Source: UBA1351 sp965140555 (lineage in GTDB: Bacteria; Bacillota; Clostridia; Lachnospirales; Vallitaleaceae). From it: a stretch of DNA of 64,000 nt. Under the pieces are notes generated by a model. That model made no database searches and had not been told where the DNA came from. It saw only the letters and a list, made by a program, of their open reading frames with translations. Below are positions 33,951-42,271 of this stretch, piece after piece. A program made the position numbers and the translations under genes. The stretch covers positions 2,604,001 to 2,668,000 of the forward strand of contig OZ223259.1 of the NCBI GenBank assembly GCA_965140555.1. The letters are read 5' to 3'. How positions within the stretch are numbered: position 1 is the stretch's first letter; each line of letters begins with the position of its first letter.

Positions 33951-35276
33951 ATGAGAAGACAATTATCGAATCGGTTATGTTTAAACATTATAAAAAAAAT
34001 AGCAGCGGTACTCAGTGGTGCCTTGGTCTTTGCAATATTATTCGGTTTTTTTTATATGCAAGTAGATCGATTACGCAAAACAGAACAGCTTGCTTTATCA
34101 AAAACATATACTGCATTTCAGAGTGAAATGACACAAATGATTGAGCGAAATATCTTTTTGCTTCAAGGTTATTTATCCTATATTGAAACACAAAACTTAA
34201 CTGAAAAGGAAACAAGTGCTTATTTGGCCCATCTTGCAATGGAAGATATGAGGCTCATTCGTAGTGTCAGTGTGTTGCAAGATACAACGATTACCTTCGT
34301 TTATCCGAAAGAGGGGAATGAATCGGCAATCGGAACAGATTTAGCAACTGTTGAGAAGCAAAAAGATGACGTATTGGACGTAAAGCAGAATCATAGACTA
34401 AAACTCTATGGGCCTCAAGACCTCGTTCAGGGAGGTGAAGGGTTTATTGTTCGAATTCCGATTATGCGACATGAAGATGAGTATTGGGGGCAGCTTAGTC
34501 TAGTAATGGATGCGGATGAGTTTCGTAAACGTATACATAGTGCCGCATTTGATAATAATTTGAAGGTATCGATTATTAATAATGAAAATGAGCAATTAAT
34601 CTACAATGGAATTCAAGAAGATAAAAGGCAATCCTTAAGTTTTGAGATGAAAAATGACTATCTTAATTGGACCGTTTGCATTGTTCCTAAAGATGGTTGG
34701 CCGAAGCATAGAGCATTATGGATGAATGCAGTGTTGTTTAGTCTTTTCATGAGTTTAGTGGTTACCTCCTTTGTATATTGGAATATGTATCAAAAACAGC
34801 GGTTTAAGCAATTAGCGTCAAGAGATTTTCTTACAGGATTATATAATCGTCATCATTTAGATCTTGTACAGGAACAGTGGAGCAGTAGTGGAAAAGGTAC
34901 AGGATATGGCATCATTATGTTGGATTTAAATGCCTTTAAGAGTATTAATGATACGTATGGTCATAAGATAGGGGATTATGTTCTCCGGCACACGGCAAAT
35001 CAGTTGATGAGTATATTCGAATCCAAAGATATGGTGTTTCGTATTGGAGGAGATGAGTTTCTTGTTGTTATACCTGAGATAGAGGGGCCGTATGCGATGG
35101 AGAAATATGAGCAGCTTATCAAAAAAACGTTTAAACAACCGTTTAGAGAGGGTGCCATTGTTCTAGACGTTACTCCGGCAATCGGAAGTGCTATATATCC
35201 GATTAATGGTGATAGCCTAGATGAGGTTATGTCTGTTGCGGATGTACATATGTATGAAGATAAGAGAAAAAGATAA
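33951..35276 (+). CDS. Membrane-bound diguanylate cyclase (GGDEF)
   Basis: This protein of 441 residues has two membrane helices (about 13-35 and 265-285) enclosing an extracellular sensor region, then a GGDEF domain (about 300-441). The active site FRIGGDEFLVV is intact, so c-di-GMP synthesis is expected. The inhibitory I-site RxxD is ESKD here, so product inhibition there is unlikely. The start is uncertain: ATG 33951 has no strong ribosome site and GTG 33939 is in frame. It may feed the c-di-GMP riboswitches at 23.2-23.5 kb. Confidence 0.88.
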   Translation: MRRQLSNRLCLNIIKKIAAVLSGALVFAILFGFFYMQVDRLRKTEQLALSKTYTAFQSEMTQMIERNIFLLQGYLSYIETQNLTEKETSAYLAHLAMEDMRLIRSVSVLQDTTITFVYPKEGNESAIGTDLATVEKQKDDVLDVKQNHRLKLYGPQDLVQGGEGFIVRIPIMRHEDEYWGQLSLVMDADEFRKRIHSAAFDNNLKVSIINNENEQLIYNGIQEDKRQSLSFEMKNDYLNWTVCIVPKDGWPKHRALWMNAVLFSLFMSLVVTSFVYWNMYQKQRFKQLASRDFLTGLYNRHHLDLVQEQWSSSGKGTGYGIIMLDLNAFKSINDTYGHKIGDYVLRHTANQLMSIFESKDMVFRIGGDEFLVVIPEIEGPYAMEKYEQLIKKTFKQPFREGAIVLDVTPAIGSAIYPINGDSLDEVMSVADVHMYEDKRKR

Positions 35277-35349
35277 TGACTGAATTCAGAGATGAGTTCA
35301 TTGATTTATATATGAGAGACAACTGATTAGTTGAAAGGAGCATTATACT

Positions 35350-36708
35350 ATGTATGACATTATAATTGTCGGAGCAGGTGCAGCCGGAGTTTTTTGCGCA
35401 TATGAACTTGTGAAAAACGCACCGGATAAAAAGATTTTGATGTTGGAGAAAGGCTTGCCTATTTCGAAGCGACAATGTCCCAAAAAAAACAACCCATCCA
35501 TTGAATGTAAATGTAAGACTTGTTCCATTATGGAAGGGTTTTATGGTGCCGGAGGGTTTTCAGACGGTAAGTATAATATTACCAATAATTTTGGTGGGGA
35601 TCTTTATGAATATATTGGTGCTGATAAAGCCATTGAGTTAATGTGGGAAGTGGATAAGATAAACTTGGAGATGGGTGGTGCAGAGGCTAAACTTTATTCA
35701 ACAGGGGATTCGGATCTCAAGACAAAAGCCCTTCGTCATGATTTACATCTTCTTGATGCCCAAGTTCGTCATTTGGGAACGGACCGTAACCTGGTGATTG
35801 CATCCAATATGTACGATTTTATCAAGGATAAGATGGATATTCATTTTATGACAGAAGTGACAAATTTGGAACAAAAAGGTGAGACATTTGTTGTAGAGAC
35901 GACAAAGGGAGACTTTGAAGGTAAAAAGTTGGTTGTGGGTACAGGTAGAACCGGTTCCAAATGGATTGGGAAAGTTTGTGAGAAGTTTGAAATACCGACA
36001 CGTAATAATCGCGTAGATATTGGAGTCCGTGTAGAGCTTCCGGCGCTTGTATTCAAACACATAACAGATGAAGTTTACGAAAGTAAGATTGTCTATAAAA
36101 CGCAAAAATATAATGACTTGGTTCGGACTTTTTGTATGAATCCTTATGGAGAGGTTGTTACAGAAAATTATGGTGATATTGTGACCGTTAACGGACATAG
36201 TTATGCCGATCCTAGTCTTCATACAGACAACACAAACTTCGCCCTTCTAGTAACGAACCGATTTACAGAACCGTTTAAGAACAGTAATGAGTATGGTGAA
36301 TCCATAGCGCGTCTCAGCAATATGCTTGGTGGCGGTGTGCTAATGCAGCGATTTGGAGATTTGGTAAAAGGTCGACGAAGTAGTGACCGTCGTATGAAAA
36401 AATGTTTTACGAATCCGACACTTAAAGCAACGGCAGGAGACTTGAGTCTTGTTATACCAAAACGTCAGTTGGATGCCATTATTGAGATGATTTATGCCCT
36501 TGACAAGATTGCACCGGGTACTGCTAACGAAGATACGTTGCTATATGGGGTAGAAGTTAAATTCTATAATTCCAATGTAGAAGTGGACGGGAATCTTGAG
36601 ACCAACGTAAAAGGGCTCTATGTCCTCGGGGATTGTTCCGGAGTTACCCATTCATTATCTCAAGCGGCGGCAAGTGGTTTACATGTTGCACGTATTTTAG
36701 GTAACTAG
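35350..36708 (+). CDS. FAD-dependent oxidoreductase of unknown substrate
   Basis: This 452-residue flavoprotein begins with the dinucleotide fold DIIIVGAGAAGVFCAYEL. A Cys cluster (SIECKCKTCSIMEGFYGAGGFSDGK, about residues 45-70 in two runs) resembles family members called uncharacterised FAD-dependent dehydrogenases. The C-terminal GLYVLGDCSGVTHSLSQAAA is the second FAD-binding motif. The AAAGGAG site is 6 bp upstream. Reaction unknown. The P-loop kinase-like gene follows 53 bp later. Confidence 0.85.
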   Translation: MYDIIIVGAGAAGVFCAYELVKNAPDKKILMLEKGLPISKRQCPKKNNPSIECKCKTCSIMEGFYGAGGFSDGKYNITNNFGGDLYEYIGADKAIELMWEVDKINLEMGGAEAKLYSTGDSDLKTKALRHDLHLLDAQVRHLGTDRNLVIASNMYDFIKDKMDIHFMTEVTNLEQKGETFVVETTKGDFEGKKLVVGTGRTGSKWIGKVCEKFEIPTRNNRVDIGVRVELPALVFKHITDEVYESKIVYKTQKYNDLVRTFCMNPYGEVVTENYGDIVTVNGHSYADPSLHTDNTNFALLVTNRFTEPFKNSNEYGESIARLSNMLGGGVLMQRFGDLVKGRRSSDRRMKKCFTNPTLKATAGDLSLVIPKRQLDAIIEMIYALDKIAPGTANEDTLLYGVEVKFYNSNVEVDGNLETNVKGLYVLGDCSGVTHSLSQAAASGLHVARILGN

Positions 36709-36761
36709 GCGGACATCTTGTGCCAGCACATTAGTGTACTGTAGAGAAAGGGGAGGTATAG

Positions 36762-37271
36762 GTGGATAAGTCAGGGAAATTAATTGTTATGTGTGGAAAA
36801 GTTGCATCCGGGAAAACAACGTTTGCTCGTAGATTTGCAGAGAATAATGATGTGATGTATATCTCGGTGGATGAATGGATGTTAGGGATTCATGGAATGG
36901 ATGTCCCGTGTTCAAAACATCCTGGTTATATTGCGGATATTATAAGGCAACTAAGCAAAGACATACGAAAGATGTTGGTCCTTGGGATGACTGTTGTTAT
37001 GGATTTTGGTTTTTGGACCAAAGACGAGAGAGATACGCTTAGAAATGCAGTATCCCCTTTTCCTGTAGAAATTTATTATATACCGATAGAAGAAGAAGAG
37101 CAGAAACAACGTTTGCTAGAGCGCAATGAACGTGCACTGAAGCATCATGAGACAGATACATATGTTATGAATCTAGAAACGCTAGAAGCACTTAATCAGC
37201 GATTTGAATCGCCTTTAGGTGAAGTTAATGTTACAAGCATCAAAGTGGACAGATTGGAGGAACTTATATGA
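36762..37271 (+). CDS. P-loop kinase-like ATP-binding protein
   Basis: This 169-residue protein has a Walker A motif CGKVASGKTTFARRFA (residues 11-26), SVDEWMLG as a likely substrate or Mg site, and a lid-like segment EEQKQRLLERNERALKHH. It resembles small AAA_33/zeta-type kinases that phosphorylate metabolites or nucleosides. The substrate is unknown. It starts with GTG after GGGAGG. The end overlaps the frameshifted ridA start (ATGA), so the two were co-translated. Confidence 0.8.
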   Translation: MDKSGKLIVMCGKVASGKTTFARRFAENNDVMYISVDEWMLGIHGMDVPCSKHPGYIADIIRQLSKDIRKMLVLGMTVVMDFGFWTKDERDTLRNAVSPFPVEIYYIPIEEEEQKQRLLERNERALKHHETDTYVMNLETLEALNQRFESPLGEVNVTSIKVDRLEELI

Positions 37272-37653
37272 AGAAGGAAGTAATAAGCACAGGGAAGGCG
37301 CCTTCAGCCATTGGCCCTTATTCACAAGGTATTAATTTAGGAGATTTAGTTTTCACAAGTGGTCAGATTCCCATAAATCCTGAGACCGGAGATATTCCGT
37401 CAACCATGGAGGAACAAGCAAAACAGGCCCTTGAGAATTTATCTGAAGTGCTTAAGGAAGCAGGGCTTGGAATGAATGATTTGATTAAGACAACGGTTTT
37501 TCTCAAAGATATGTCGTTATTTTCTGTAATGAATGATGTGTATGGAACGTTTTTGAAGAGCCCTATCCGGCGAGAAGTGCCGTTGAAGTGGCAAGACTGC
37601 CAAAAGATGTGCTCATTGAAGTGGAAGGAATTGCTATAAGAACAACTAAATAG
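37268..37653 (+). pseudogene. Frameshifted RidA-family deaminase
   Basis: The first about 97 codons encode a normal RidA protein (KAPSAIGPYSQGINLGD, FTSGQIPINPETGD). Near 37562 the frame changes: reading AGC CCT AT gives a short tail ending at 37639, while the +1 frame reads SPYPARSAVEVARLPKDVLI and on to the stop at 37651-37653, the expected RidA end. One base, most simply a C in AGCCCTAT, is missing. The catalytic Arg (ARS) is lost from the truncated product. Either a real mutation or a sequencing error. Confidence 0.85.
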
Positions 37654-37661
37654 TGGTTAAT

Positions 37662-37706
37662 AAAGTGCTTGTCTCGGAATAAAAGTTTGGGACAGGCACT
37701 TTTTTG
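37662..37706 (+). terminator. Terminator after the ridA locus
   Basis: AAAGTGCTTGTCTC pairs with GGGACAGGCACTTT, then T-run. Confidence 0.85.
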
Positions 37707-37798
37707 TAAAGATATTAAGGTGTATAGTTAATTGGTGAGGAGAAATGTGGTGTCTCTGTCAATTAAGGCCTCTATATGACGTTTTTAGACGATATATA

Positions 37799-37826
37799 TT
37801 GAAGATTTAAGGTTTTATTGTACAAT
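37799..37826 (+). promoter_or_regulatory. Promoter of the natAB operon
   Basis: TTGAAG at 37799-37804, 16-bp spacer, TACAAT at 37821-37826. Confidence 0.5.
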
Positions 37827-37877
37827 GGTAAAAAAGATATACAGAATCATAATAGGTTAAGAAAGAAGGAGAGGTAT

Positions 37878-38654
37878 ATGATTGAAGTCAATGAACTAAC
37901 CAAGGTATATAAGTTATCAAAGAAACAAATGGCTGAGAACAAAACAAAGAACAAGATGAAAAAGGCAGCAGACGGAATCTCATTCACTGCGCATGAGGGA
38001 GAAATTTTTGGATTGCTAGGACCTAATGGAGCAGGGAAAACAACAACATTACGGACAATAGCGACACTGATTAAACCCACTTCCGGGCAGGTGACAGTTC
38101 AGGGATACGATGTGAGAAAGGACAGTGAAAAGGTTCGTCGCTCTATCGGATTTTTAACAAACGATTTGAAGCTAGACAAACATTTTACACCGGATTACAC
38201 GTTCCATTATTTTGGTGAACTTTATGGTATGAGTCGTGATGCAATCGAAGCAAGGAAGAAAGAATTGTTTGACTATTTTGGTATAACAGAGTATCAACAC
38301 AAGAAAATCGGTGAGTTGTCAACAGGTATGGGACAGAAGATTTCCATTGCGATTAGTTTGGTACATAACCCGGAAGTTGTTATTTTTGATGAACCGACGA
38401 ATGGGTTGGATATTATAACGGCGAGAGCTGTCGTCGATTACCTACAGGTATTGAAGGAGCAAGGAAAGCTTGTTATTGTATCCACGCATATTATGACAGT
38501 GGCAGAAAAGCTATGTGATCGTGTAGCGATCATTATTGAAGGGAAAAAAGTGATTGAAGGTACGATAAGTGATGTCCTTAAGAAAACGGAAGCAGCAGAT
38601 TTAGAAGATGCTTTTTTTGCCCTTTACAGCAAACAAGTAAAGGAGGTTATATAA
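37878..38654 (+). CDS. natA: ABC transporter ATP-binding protein, NatA type
   Basis: This 258-residue ATPase has Walker A GPNGAGKTTTLR, the signature LSTGMGQKISIA, Walker B VVIFDEPTNGLD and H-loop VSTHIM. A lysine-rich insert (residues 14-34) lies near the N-terminus. The sequence and its ABC-2 permease partner fit the NatA sodium exporter class, but related proteins export drugs or peptides. ATG 37878 has AGGAGAGG upstream. The stop is 1 bp before the permease start. Confidence 0.85.
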   Translation: MIEVNELTKVYKLSKKQMAENKTKNKMKKAADGISFTAHEGEIFGLLGPNGAGKTTTLRTIATLIKPTSGQVTVQGYDVRKDSEKVRRSIGFLTNDLKLDKHFTPDYTFHYFGELYGMSRDAIEARKKELFDYFGITEYQHKKIGELSTGMGQKISIAISLVHNPEVVIFDEPTNGLDIITARAVVDYLQVLKEQGKLVIVSTHIMTVAEKLCDRVAIIIEGKKVIEGTISDVLKKTEAADLEDAFFALYSKQVKEVI

Positions 38655-38655
38655 G

Positions 38656-39870
38656 ATGTTAGGTGTTATTATAAAGAAAGAGTTAAAGCGTGTTTTTACA
38701 GATCGACGATTGGTGTTTTCATCATTTATATTGCCGGCCCTTAGTATATATCTTATCTATACGTTGCTAGGAGGGATGATTGGTAATATGTCCAATGATA
38801 TTAAAGAACATATACCATCGGTTGTTTATGTGAATGCCCCGGAAACATTTGTGACAGATTATTCTGCCATTATGGGAGAAAGAGAGTTTGATGCGTCTTT
38901 TGAAGATACTCTAGAACAAGGGACTAAGGATGCTGTTTTAAATGGTGACATGGATTTGATTGTAGAATTTCCGGATGGTTTTGATGAAGCAGTAAAAAAT
39001 TATGAAAGCTCCGAAATTCCTGATATAAAAACTTATTACAATCCCTCAGAAGATTATAGTAGTGCTGCAAAATCGGTCATTGAAGGGCAAATATTAAGTG
39101 CCTATCAAAATAAATTATTAGAAGATCGGTTTGGTGATGTGCGTGTAATAAGTGCATTTTCATTAAATGAAACGAATGAGGATACAACAATTAGTGATGA
39201 GGCGAAAGAAGCCGGAAGTGGATTGTCCTTTATGCTTCCTATGTTGTTGAATCTTATGCTGTTTGCCGGTGCTATGGGAATCGGTATGGATGTGATTGCG
39301 GGTGAAAAAGAAAGAGGAACCATGGCGACCATGTTGATGACTCCGGTAAAACGTCAAACAATTGCGTTAGGTAAAGTGATTAGTTTGGGGATTATAGCAA
39401 CAATCAGTGCAGCGTGTACCTTTGGAGCTATTATTGCATCCTTGCCGAGTGCTTCCAATATGTTGGCAGGTGGTGGTGATATAAATGTCAGCCAATTTGC
39501 CTTTGGTATCCAAGATTATTTGATGCTTCTAATCGTATTGGTTGTTCAGGTAGGTATGTTTGTCGGATTGATTTGTCTATTGTCTGTCTTGGCAAAAAGT
39601 GTCAAGGAAGCAGGAACCTATGTAACACCAATTTATATGTTGGTGATGGTTGCTTCATTTATGACGGTATTTACAAGTGGCGATGTAGAAATGTATAAAT
39701 TTGCAGTGCCTGTACTGGGTAATGTCTTTGCCATGAAAGAAATATTAACGTTTGATTTAAGTATGACGGAGTTCTTCTTGACAACAGGCGTATCTGTCGT
39801 TGTTATCGGTGTTTTATTATGGGCGATTAGTAAAGCTTTCGATAATGAAAAAGTTATGCTCAATCAATAA
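38656..39870 (+). CDS. natB: ABC-2 permease, NatB type
   Basis: This 404-residue permease has one N-terminal membrane helix (about 22-42), a large external domain (about 45-185) and about five C-terminal helices (195-395). MDVIAGEKERGTMATMLMTPVKR is the conserved coupling region of the NatB/CcmB-like ABC-2 class. It forms an operon with the ATPase gene 1 bp upstream. No terminator is visible before the manA promoter. Substrate inferred (Na+ or toxic cations). Confidence 0.83.
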   Translation: MLGVIIKKELKRVFTDRRLVFSSFILPALSIYLIYTLLGGMIGNMSNDIKEHIPSVVYVNAPETFVTDYSAIMGEREFDASFEDTLEQGTKDAVLNGDMDLIVEFPDGFDEAVKNYESSEIPDIKTYYNPSEDYSSAAKSVIEGQILSAYQNKLLEDRFGDVRVISAFSLNETNEDTTISDEAKEAGSGLSFMLPMLLNLMLFAGAMGIGMDVIAGEKERGTMATMLMTPVKRQTIALGKVISLGIIATISAACTFGAIIASLPSASNMLAGGGDINVSQFAFGIQDYLMLLIVLVVQVGMFVGLICLLSVLAKSVKEAGTYVTPIYMLVMVASFMTVFTSGDVEMYKFAVPVLGNVFAMKEILTFDLSMTEFFLTTGVSVVVIGVLLWAISKAFDNEKVMLNQ

Positions 39871-39874
39871 AGGG

Positions 39875-39902
39875 TTGTGAAATCCGCATAAGACGGTATA
39901 AT
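39875..39902 (+). promoter_or_regulatory. Promoter of the manA operon
   Basis: TTGTGA at 39875-39880, 16-bp spacer, TATAAT at 39897-39902. Confidence 0.6.
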
Positions 39903-39942
39903 ATAAGTAATCATAACTATACTGACATATGAGGAGGTTCCA

Positions 39943-40923
39943 ATGTATCCTATTAAATTTAGTCCTGATTATAAAGATCGTGTTTGGGGCGGAAATAAGC
40001 TCCAAACCGTATTAAATAAAGAAATCCCCAATAACCATACGGGTGAAAGTTGGGAAATCGCATGCCATAATCACGGTCAATCTATCGTTGAAAATGGTGA
40101 CTATAAAGGGTTAACGTTATATGAATTACTGAGTGCACATGGAGAAGAAATTATCGGAAAGGCTTTCGGACCGGAGGATAAATTCCCATTGCTCATTAAA
40201 TTTATTGATGCCAAGTCAAAGCTGTCTGTTCAAGTACATCCGGATGATGCGTATGCCAAAATCTATGAAAATGGGGAATTGGGAAAAAGTGAAGCTTGGT
40301 ACATTCTTCAAGCAGACCCCGGTTCTAAGTTAATTGCCGGTTTGAAAGATGGCGTGAGTAAAGAACAATTTACGGATTGTATTCATAACAATACCTTAGA
40401 AGATGTTCTTCACGAAGTTGAAGTAACTCAGGGAGATGTCCTTAATATTCCTGCCGGGTTAATTCATGCAATCGGTGATGGGATCTTGTTAGCTGAAGTT
40501 CAACAAAACTCAGATACAACGTATCGGGTATATGACTGGGGTCGTTTCGGACTGGACGGCAAACCAAGAGAGCTTCATGTGAAGCAATCATTAGAAGTCA
40601 TCGACTTTGAACAGAAGCATTCAAAAGAATTGGTGAAACCGGAGACGACTCGCGGAGAGAATTATACCCTTAAAACATTTGTTAGAAGTCCTTACTTTAT
40701 TCTTCAGGAATTGGTTGTTGAAGGTCCGTTTGACGGTATACAGGAGCATGATTTTGAAATTCTAATGTGTGTAGAAGGTGAAGGTAGTGTTACAGCAGGT
40801 GATTTTACAGTGCCGGTTTGCAAAGGTGAGACACTATTGCTTCCTGCTGGCGTTGATGCCTATAGAATAAAACCGGTTACAGAAAACGTGGTTTTTGTAA
40901 AAACATTTGTAGAAGAGGTATAA
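39943..40923 (+). CDS. manA: Mannose-6-phosphate isomerase, class I
   Basis: This 326-residue zinc enzyme interconverts mannose-6-P and fructose-6-P. Zinc-site residues are visible in KLSVQVHPDD and PAGLIHAIGDG, with NSDTTYRVYDWGR carrying the active-site Arg. The length fits the short Firmicutes form. AGGAGG lies upstream. First gene of a probable five-gene run with cca, an O-antigen-ligase-like gene, a PEGA protein and a phosphosugar mutase, suggesting use of mannose in surface glycans. The cca ATG is 2 bp after its stop. Confidence 0.92.
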   Translation: MYPIKFSPDYKDRVWGGNKLQTVLNKEIPNNHTGESWEIACHNHGQSIVENGDYKGLTLYELLSAHGEEIIGKAFGPEDKFPLLIKFIDAKSKLSVQVHPDDAYAKIYENGELGKSEAWYILQADPGSKLIAGLKDGVSKEQFTDCIHNNTLEDVLHEVEVTQGDVLNIPAGLIHAIGDGILLAEVQQNSDTTYRVYDWGRFGLDGKPRELHVKQSLEVIDFEQKHSKELVKPETTRGENYTLKTFVRSPYFILQELVVEGPFDGIQEHDFEILMCVEGEGSVTAGDFTVPVCKGETLLLPAGVDAYRIKPVTENVVFVKTFVEEV

Positions 40924-40924
40924 T

Positions 40925-42271
40925 ATGGTCTATTTTGAACTTCCGGAGCATGTGGAAAGGATTCTTGCCACATTGCATCAGGCAGGCGAAGAGGCGTATG
41001 TTGTCGGGGGTTGTGTGCGCGATTTGATGATGGGCACCCAACCCCATGATTATGATATAACAACATCTGCTTTGCCGGATACAATTAAAAACCTATTTCG
41101 TCGAACGGTAGATACCGGTATAGAACATGGTACAGTGACTGTTCTTATGGAAGATGAAGCCTTTGAAGTGACGACATACCGTGTGGATGGAGAGTATGAG
41201 GATTATCGCCGTCCTAAGACAGTGGCTTTTTCTAAAGAATTGTCTGAAGATTTGCTACGCCGAGATTTTACGATTAATGCTATGGCTTACAACAATGTAG
41301 ACGGCGTTGTTGATTTATATGATGGTCAAGAAGATTTAAAGAAGGGTTCTATTCGCTGTGTCGGCAAGGCCCGAGACCGTTTTAATGAAGATGCATTGCG
41401 TATGATGCGTGCTATTCGCTTTTCCGCACAGTTGGGATTTGACATAGAAGCGTCTACCTATCAGGCGATTAAAGAGAATGCAGCATTGATTACTCATGTC
41501 AGTGAAGAGCGGGTTTTTGTTGAACTGACGAAGACGTTAATCGCACCTGAAGCCGAACGGGTGAGAGAACTGGTGAAAACAGGATTAATGGCTCGTATTA
41601 TCCCGGAGTTTTTGCCAAATGTGGCTATGCCCCAGACAAACCCGTATCATCAATATACTGTGGATGAGCATATATATCATAGTCTAGGTTATGCCCCCAA
41701 TGACGCAGTCTCTCGTTGGACTCTATTCTTTCATGATATAGGCAAAGGGTATACCCGAACCGTGGATGAGAATGGTCGGGACCATTTTTACGGACATGTA
41801 GAGAAAAGTACGGAATTAGCTAAAAAAGTACTGACACGATTAAAAGCGGATAATCGAACGATCAAACGGGTAACATTATTAGTCCGCTATCATGATGTTC
41901 AACTACCGGCAACGCATGCAGGGATACGCCGGCTTATTCACAAAGTCGGACAGGATGAATTTCTGAACCTGATGGATATAAAATATGCAGATATGATGGC
42001 TCATAGCGACTATGGACGTGATTTGAATATTTCCTGTATCGATAAAGCACGCAAGATATTTGGTGAGATTATTGAAGCGGACCAATGTCTGAGTATTAAA
42101 GACTTGGCAGTGAATGGGCATGATTTGATTGCATTAGGCTATAAGGGGACGGATATAGGGACCGGATTAAATATTGGTTTAGAGCTTGTTCTGGAAAATC
42201 CGGATTTAAATGAACCGGAAGTTCTTCTTGAAGAAATTCGTAAAAAAATGGTGGGTCAGACGAATGAATGA
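40925..42271 (+). CDS. cca: CCA-adding tRNA nucleotidyltransferase
   Basis: This 448-residue enzyme adds or repairs the CCA end; the five tRNA genes above lack an encoded CCA. The head domain has VVGGCVRDLMMG and HDYDITTSA (catalytic Asp pair), LLRRDFTINAMA, and RFNEDALRMMRAIRFSAQLG. The C-terminal part includes an HD phosphohydrolase-like domain (LFFHDIGKG). It overlaps the following gene by 8 bp. Confidence 0.95.
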   Translation: MVYFELPEHVERILATLHQAGEEAYVVGGCVRDLMMGTQPHDYDITTSALPDTIKNLFRRTVDTGIEHGTVTVLMEDEAFEVTTYRVDGEYEDYRRPKTVAFSKELSEDLLRRDFTINAMAYNNVDGVVDLYDGQEDLKKGSIRCVGKARDRFNEDALRMMRAIRFSAQLGFDIEASTYQAIKENAALITHVSEERVFVELTKTLIAPEAERVRELVKTGLMARIIPEFLPNVAMPQTNPYHQYTVDEHIYHSLGYAPNDAVSRWTLFFHDIGKGYTRTVDENGRDHFYGHVEKSTELAKKVLTRLKADNRTIKRVTLLVRYHDVQLPATHAGIRRLIHKVGQDEFLNLMDIKYADMMAHSDYGRDLNISCIDKARKIFGEIIEADQCLSIKDLAVNGHDLIALGYKGTDIGTGLNIGLELVLENPDLNEPEVLLEEIRKKMVGQTNE

